Assembly (NCBI GenBank): GCA_902772745.1
Contig: CACYBV010000104.1
Span: forward strand, 1-7,717
Length of the DNA stretch: 7,717 nucleotides
Reading direction: 5' to 3'
Source of the DNA: an uncultured Eubacteriales bacterium
GTDB taxonomy: Bacteria > Bacillota > Clostridia > Lachnospirales > Lachnospiraceae
Below, one piece after another: positions 6,061 to 7,717 of the stretch. The notes below the pieces were generated by a model, which was given only the letters and a program-made list of their open reading frames with translations, was not told where the DNA came from and ran no database searches. Made by a program: the position numbers and the translations under genes. Numbering within the stretch: position 1 is the stretch's first letter; every line of letters begins with the position of its first letter.

Positions 6061-6822
6061 ATGATCACAGAAAGCTTTGATAACGGGTCCCCGGCGATCA
6101 TCAATCCGCAGAGGGCAGAGAACGCACCGAAAGTTGACGCCTGTATCCTGACATTTTCCCACGAAATCGAGAAATATGTTGTGGAGAACTACGACTGTGA
6201 GGAGATCGCCGAATTCTGGTTCGCTACCGGCCGCACACCCGTATGGCAGCTCATGCTGGGCGATAAGAAAATCGCTTTCTACAAAACCTACGTCGGGGCA
6301 CCTGCATGTGTCGGATCGGTCGAAGACACCCTGAGCTGTCTCGACTGCAGGAAATACATCGTCTTCGGCGGTGCGGGCTGTCTCAATAAGGAAATCGCCC
6401 ACGGAAAGGTGATGATTCCGACGGAAGCATATCGCGACGAGGGCACTTCCTACCACTACATGCCGGCTTCCGATTATGTGACTGTAAAGAATGCGGACGA
6501 GATTGCAGCCTGCATGGAGGAGAACGGAATCCCTTATGTCCTCGGCAAAACCTGGACGACGGATTCCTTCTACCGCGAGACCCGCAACAACTTCGAAAAG
6601 CATAAGGCGGACGGCTGCATTTCGGTCGAGATGGAATGTGCGGCACTTCAGGCCATGTGCGATTTCCGCGGCCTGGAGCTCTACCAGTTCTTCACCTCCG
6701 GAGATCTTCTCGACGCGCCGAAATGGGACCAGAGAAAGAAACCCGGGCAGAAGAAGGGCACACAGCATGACGTCGGGCATTTCGATATCGCGCTGGCGCT
6801 TGCGGAATATGTAACGAGGTGA
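6061..6822 (+). CDS. Nucleoside phosphorylase-family protein (PNP/UDP type), atypical
   Basis: A 253-residue cytoplasmic protein of the nucleoside phosphorylase-I family, whose members cleave N-glycosidic bonds of purine nucleosides, uridine, methylthioadenosine or related compounds. Seen: FGGAGCL (102-108), the strand and phosphate-side glycine motif; TTDSFYRET (166-174); VEMECAAL (189-196) with the Glu-Met-Glu ribose-binding signature; and TSGDLLD (212-218), where an Asp occupies the usual base-contacting region. The usual N-terminal GDPxR phosphate loop is absent. The equivalent region reads CILTFSHEIE (about 28-37), so phosphate handling or substrate differs from standard enzymes. The stop codon at 6820-6822 overlaps the ribosome binding site of the next gene, indicating coupling. 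The gene may be co-transcribed with the ligase, because no terminator is visible between them, or have its own weak promoter in the gap. Confidence 0.83.
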   Translation: MITESFDNGSPAIINPQRAENAPKVDACILTFSHEIEKYVVENYDCEEIAEFWFATGRTPVWQLMLGDKKIAFYKTYVGAPACVGSVEDTLSCLDCRKYIVFGGAGCLNKEIAHGKVMIPTEAYRDEGTSYHYMPASDYVTVKNADEIAACMEENGIPYVLGKTWTTDSFYRETRNNFEKHKADGCISVEMECAALQAMCDFRGLELYQFFTSGDLLDAPKWDQRKKPGQKKGTQHDVGHFDIALALAEYVTR

Positions 6823-6823
6823 T
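6817..6823 (+). promoter_or_regulatory. Ribosome binding site overlapping the upstream stop codon
   Basis: AGGTGAT is a seven-base match to the anti-Shine-Dalgarno complement and contains the TGA stop of the phosphorylase. It lies a few bases before GTG 6827. The first in-frame ATG (6854) has no good site, so the GTG is chosen as start and translational coupling is expected. Confidence 0.7.
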
Positions 6824-6826
6824 TCA

Positions 6827-7717
6827 GTGGGAGAAACGCAGGCAGTACAGAAAATGGACACGCTTGTTTCCCGGCGCATTACCTGGCTGAAAAGCATCCT
6901 CTGTATTCTGGTGATTTATGCCCATTGCCGCAATACGGACTATTTTGACGTCCTTTCGGCACCGGGAATTGCCGCGCTTCAGGATCAGCTGTGCGATATC
7001 TTTTCGATTATCGCGGTTCCGGCTTTCTTTTTCCTGTCGGGATATCTCTTTTTCCGAAACTATCAGCCGGACCAGATGCTTCGAAAATGGAAAAGCCGTC
7101 TGTTCTCTCTGGTAATACCTTTTTTACTTTGGAACCTGCTGTATTATTTTGCAGAGATGCTGCTGAGAACCCTTCCGCTTACAAAGGGCGCTTTTGCCGG
7201 AACGACAGTTCCCTTTACACTTTCCGAGTTCCTTCAGGCGGCGTTCAACTATAAATACCTGCCGGTTTTCTGGTTCATGCAGTACCTGATTGTTTATACG
7301 ATGCTTGCACCGGCGCTCTGGTTTCTCCTGAGAAAGAGGGCAGCAGGCCTGATCACTGTTATTCTGGTGTTTTTGGCTGTTCTCGGTCTGAGCTTCGTGA
7401 GGCTCCCAGGGTGGACGGCTTTTCCGTATTATCTGCTGCATTATATCATTGCCTATCTTGCCGGCGGTTTTGCGTCTCTTCATTTCAGGGAAATCTTCGA
7501 ATACGGAAAACTGCCGGTTCGGAAAGCTTTCCTTTTCGGAATCCCAGCTGCGGGCCTTGTCCTGTGGTACCTGATAAAACCGTCGTTCTTTGCGGTGCAG
7601 TTTCTGCGCCTTCTGATCGGGATTTGTATCTGGTTTTCACTTGGAGCGGTGCGGTTTCCGAAGCCCATGAGGTGGATGAGTTATACATTCTATCTGTATG
7701 CGGCGCATCTGATGATC
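6827..7717 (+). CDS. Acyltransferase-3 family membrane protein, C-terminus cut by window edge
   Basis: Integral membrane O-acyltransferase of the acyltransferase-3 family, whose members usually transfer acetyl or other acyl groups to surface polysaccharides, peptidoglycan or lipids. The frame is open from GTG 6827 to the last base, giving 297 residues. Nine hydrophobic segments are visible, at about 20-34, 55-74, 90-110, 141-165, 169-187, 194-211, 231-247, 255-273 and one starting near 283. Family hallmarks are the first helix ending in His33 (ILVIYAH), VPAFFFLSGYLFF (about 62-74), WFMQYLIVY in the fourth segment and SYTFYLYAAH near the end of the visible part. Lys22 stands eleven residues before His33, where many members have Arg (R-x10-H). 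It is coupled to the preceding phosphorylase gene. The acyl acceptor is unknown. Confidence 0.88.
   Translation, partial: MGETQAVQKMDTLVSRRITWLKSILCILVIYAHCRNTDYFDVLSAPGIAALQDQLCDIFSIIAVPAFFFLSGYLFFRNYQPDQMLRKWKSRLFSLVIPFLLWNLLYYFAEMLLRTLPLTKGAFAGTTVPFTLSEFLQAAFNYKYLPVFWFMQYLIVYTMLAPALWFLLRKRAAGLITVILVFLAVLGLSFVRLPGWTAFPYYLLHYIIAYLAGGFASLHFREIFEYGKLPVRKAFLFGIPAAGLVLWYLIKPSFFAVQFLRLLIGICIWFSLGAVRFPKPMRWMSYTFYLYAAHLMI

Noticed and set aside
5827..6897. 356-residue open frame on the minus strand
   Set aside because: It overlaps the ligase end, the intergenic region, the phosphorylase and the acyltransferase start, all better explained on the plus strand; no family resemblance.
1..7717. CRISPR array, tRNA genes, insertion sequences or phage/defence genes
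   Set aside because: No regularly spaced repeats, cloverleaf, transposase or integrase motifs were seen on either strand.

Overview
The window looks like a chromosomal segment of an anaerobic Gram-positive bacterium of the Bacillota (Clostridia-like). The evidence is a classical tRNA-sensing T-box leader, strong purine-rich ribosome binding sites, consensus sigma-A style promoters and intrinsic terminators with U tracts. Base composition is moderately GC-rich (estimated by eye) with many GCG, GGC and CCG codons. I cannot name a genus or species.

Layout. Positions 1-1099 (minus strand) hold the first ~366 codons of a MATE-family multidrug exporter that runs off the left edge. A divergent intergenic region of about 270 bases (1100-1369) carries a leftward promoter for the exporter, a leftward hairpin terminator and a rightward promoter. 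Positions 1370-3229 (plus) are a probable two-gene operon: a cysteine-dependent phosphatase with a PTEN/MptpB-like P-loop, then a MoaF-like calycin-type protein. After a weak terminator, a consensus promoter (3284-3312) starts a ~280-nt T-box riboswitch (about 3319-3599). This ends in a 15-bp intrinsic terminator and controls one large gene (3645-5927). That gene encodes a 760-residue fusion of an XRE-type helix-turn-helix, a cupin domain and a complete acyl-CoA synthetase (ANL family). A short intergenic region with imperfect palindromes precedes a noncanonical nucleoside phosphorylase-family gene (6061-6822). This is translationally coupled to an acyltransferase-3 membrane protein that runs off the right edge (6827-7717).

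How the parts may work together. The most unusual unit is the T-box plus HTH-cupin-ligase gene. The leader's best specifier codon is ATC (isoleucine), so uncharged tRNA-Ile should switch on an acyl-CoA ligase rather than an aminoacyl-tRNA synthetase, transporter or classical biosynthetic enzyme. One inferred model is that the ligase activates a branched carboxylic acid such as 2-methylbutyrate, which anaerobes can carboxylate reductively and transaminate to isoleucine. The enzyme also carries its own DNA-binding and ligand-binding domains, which suggests a second layer of control. The phosphatase/MoaF-like pair and the phosphorylase/acyltransferase pair are neighbours whose link to this unit is not proven.

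Both edge genes are truncated only by the window limits. No tRNA, rRNA, CRISPR array, insertion sequence or phage gene was seen.
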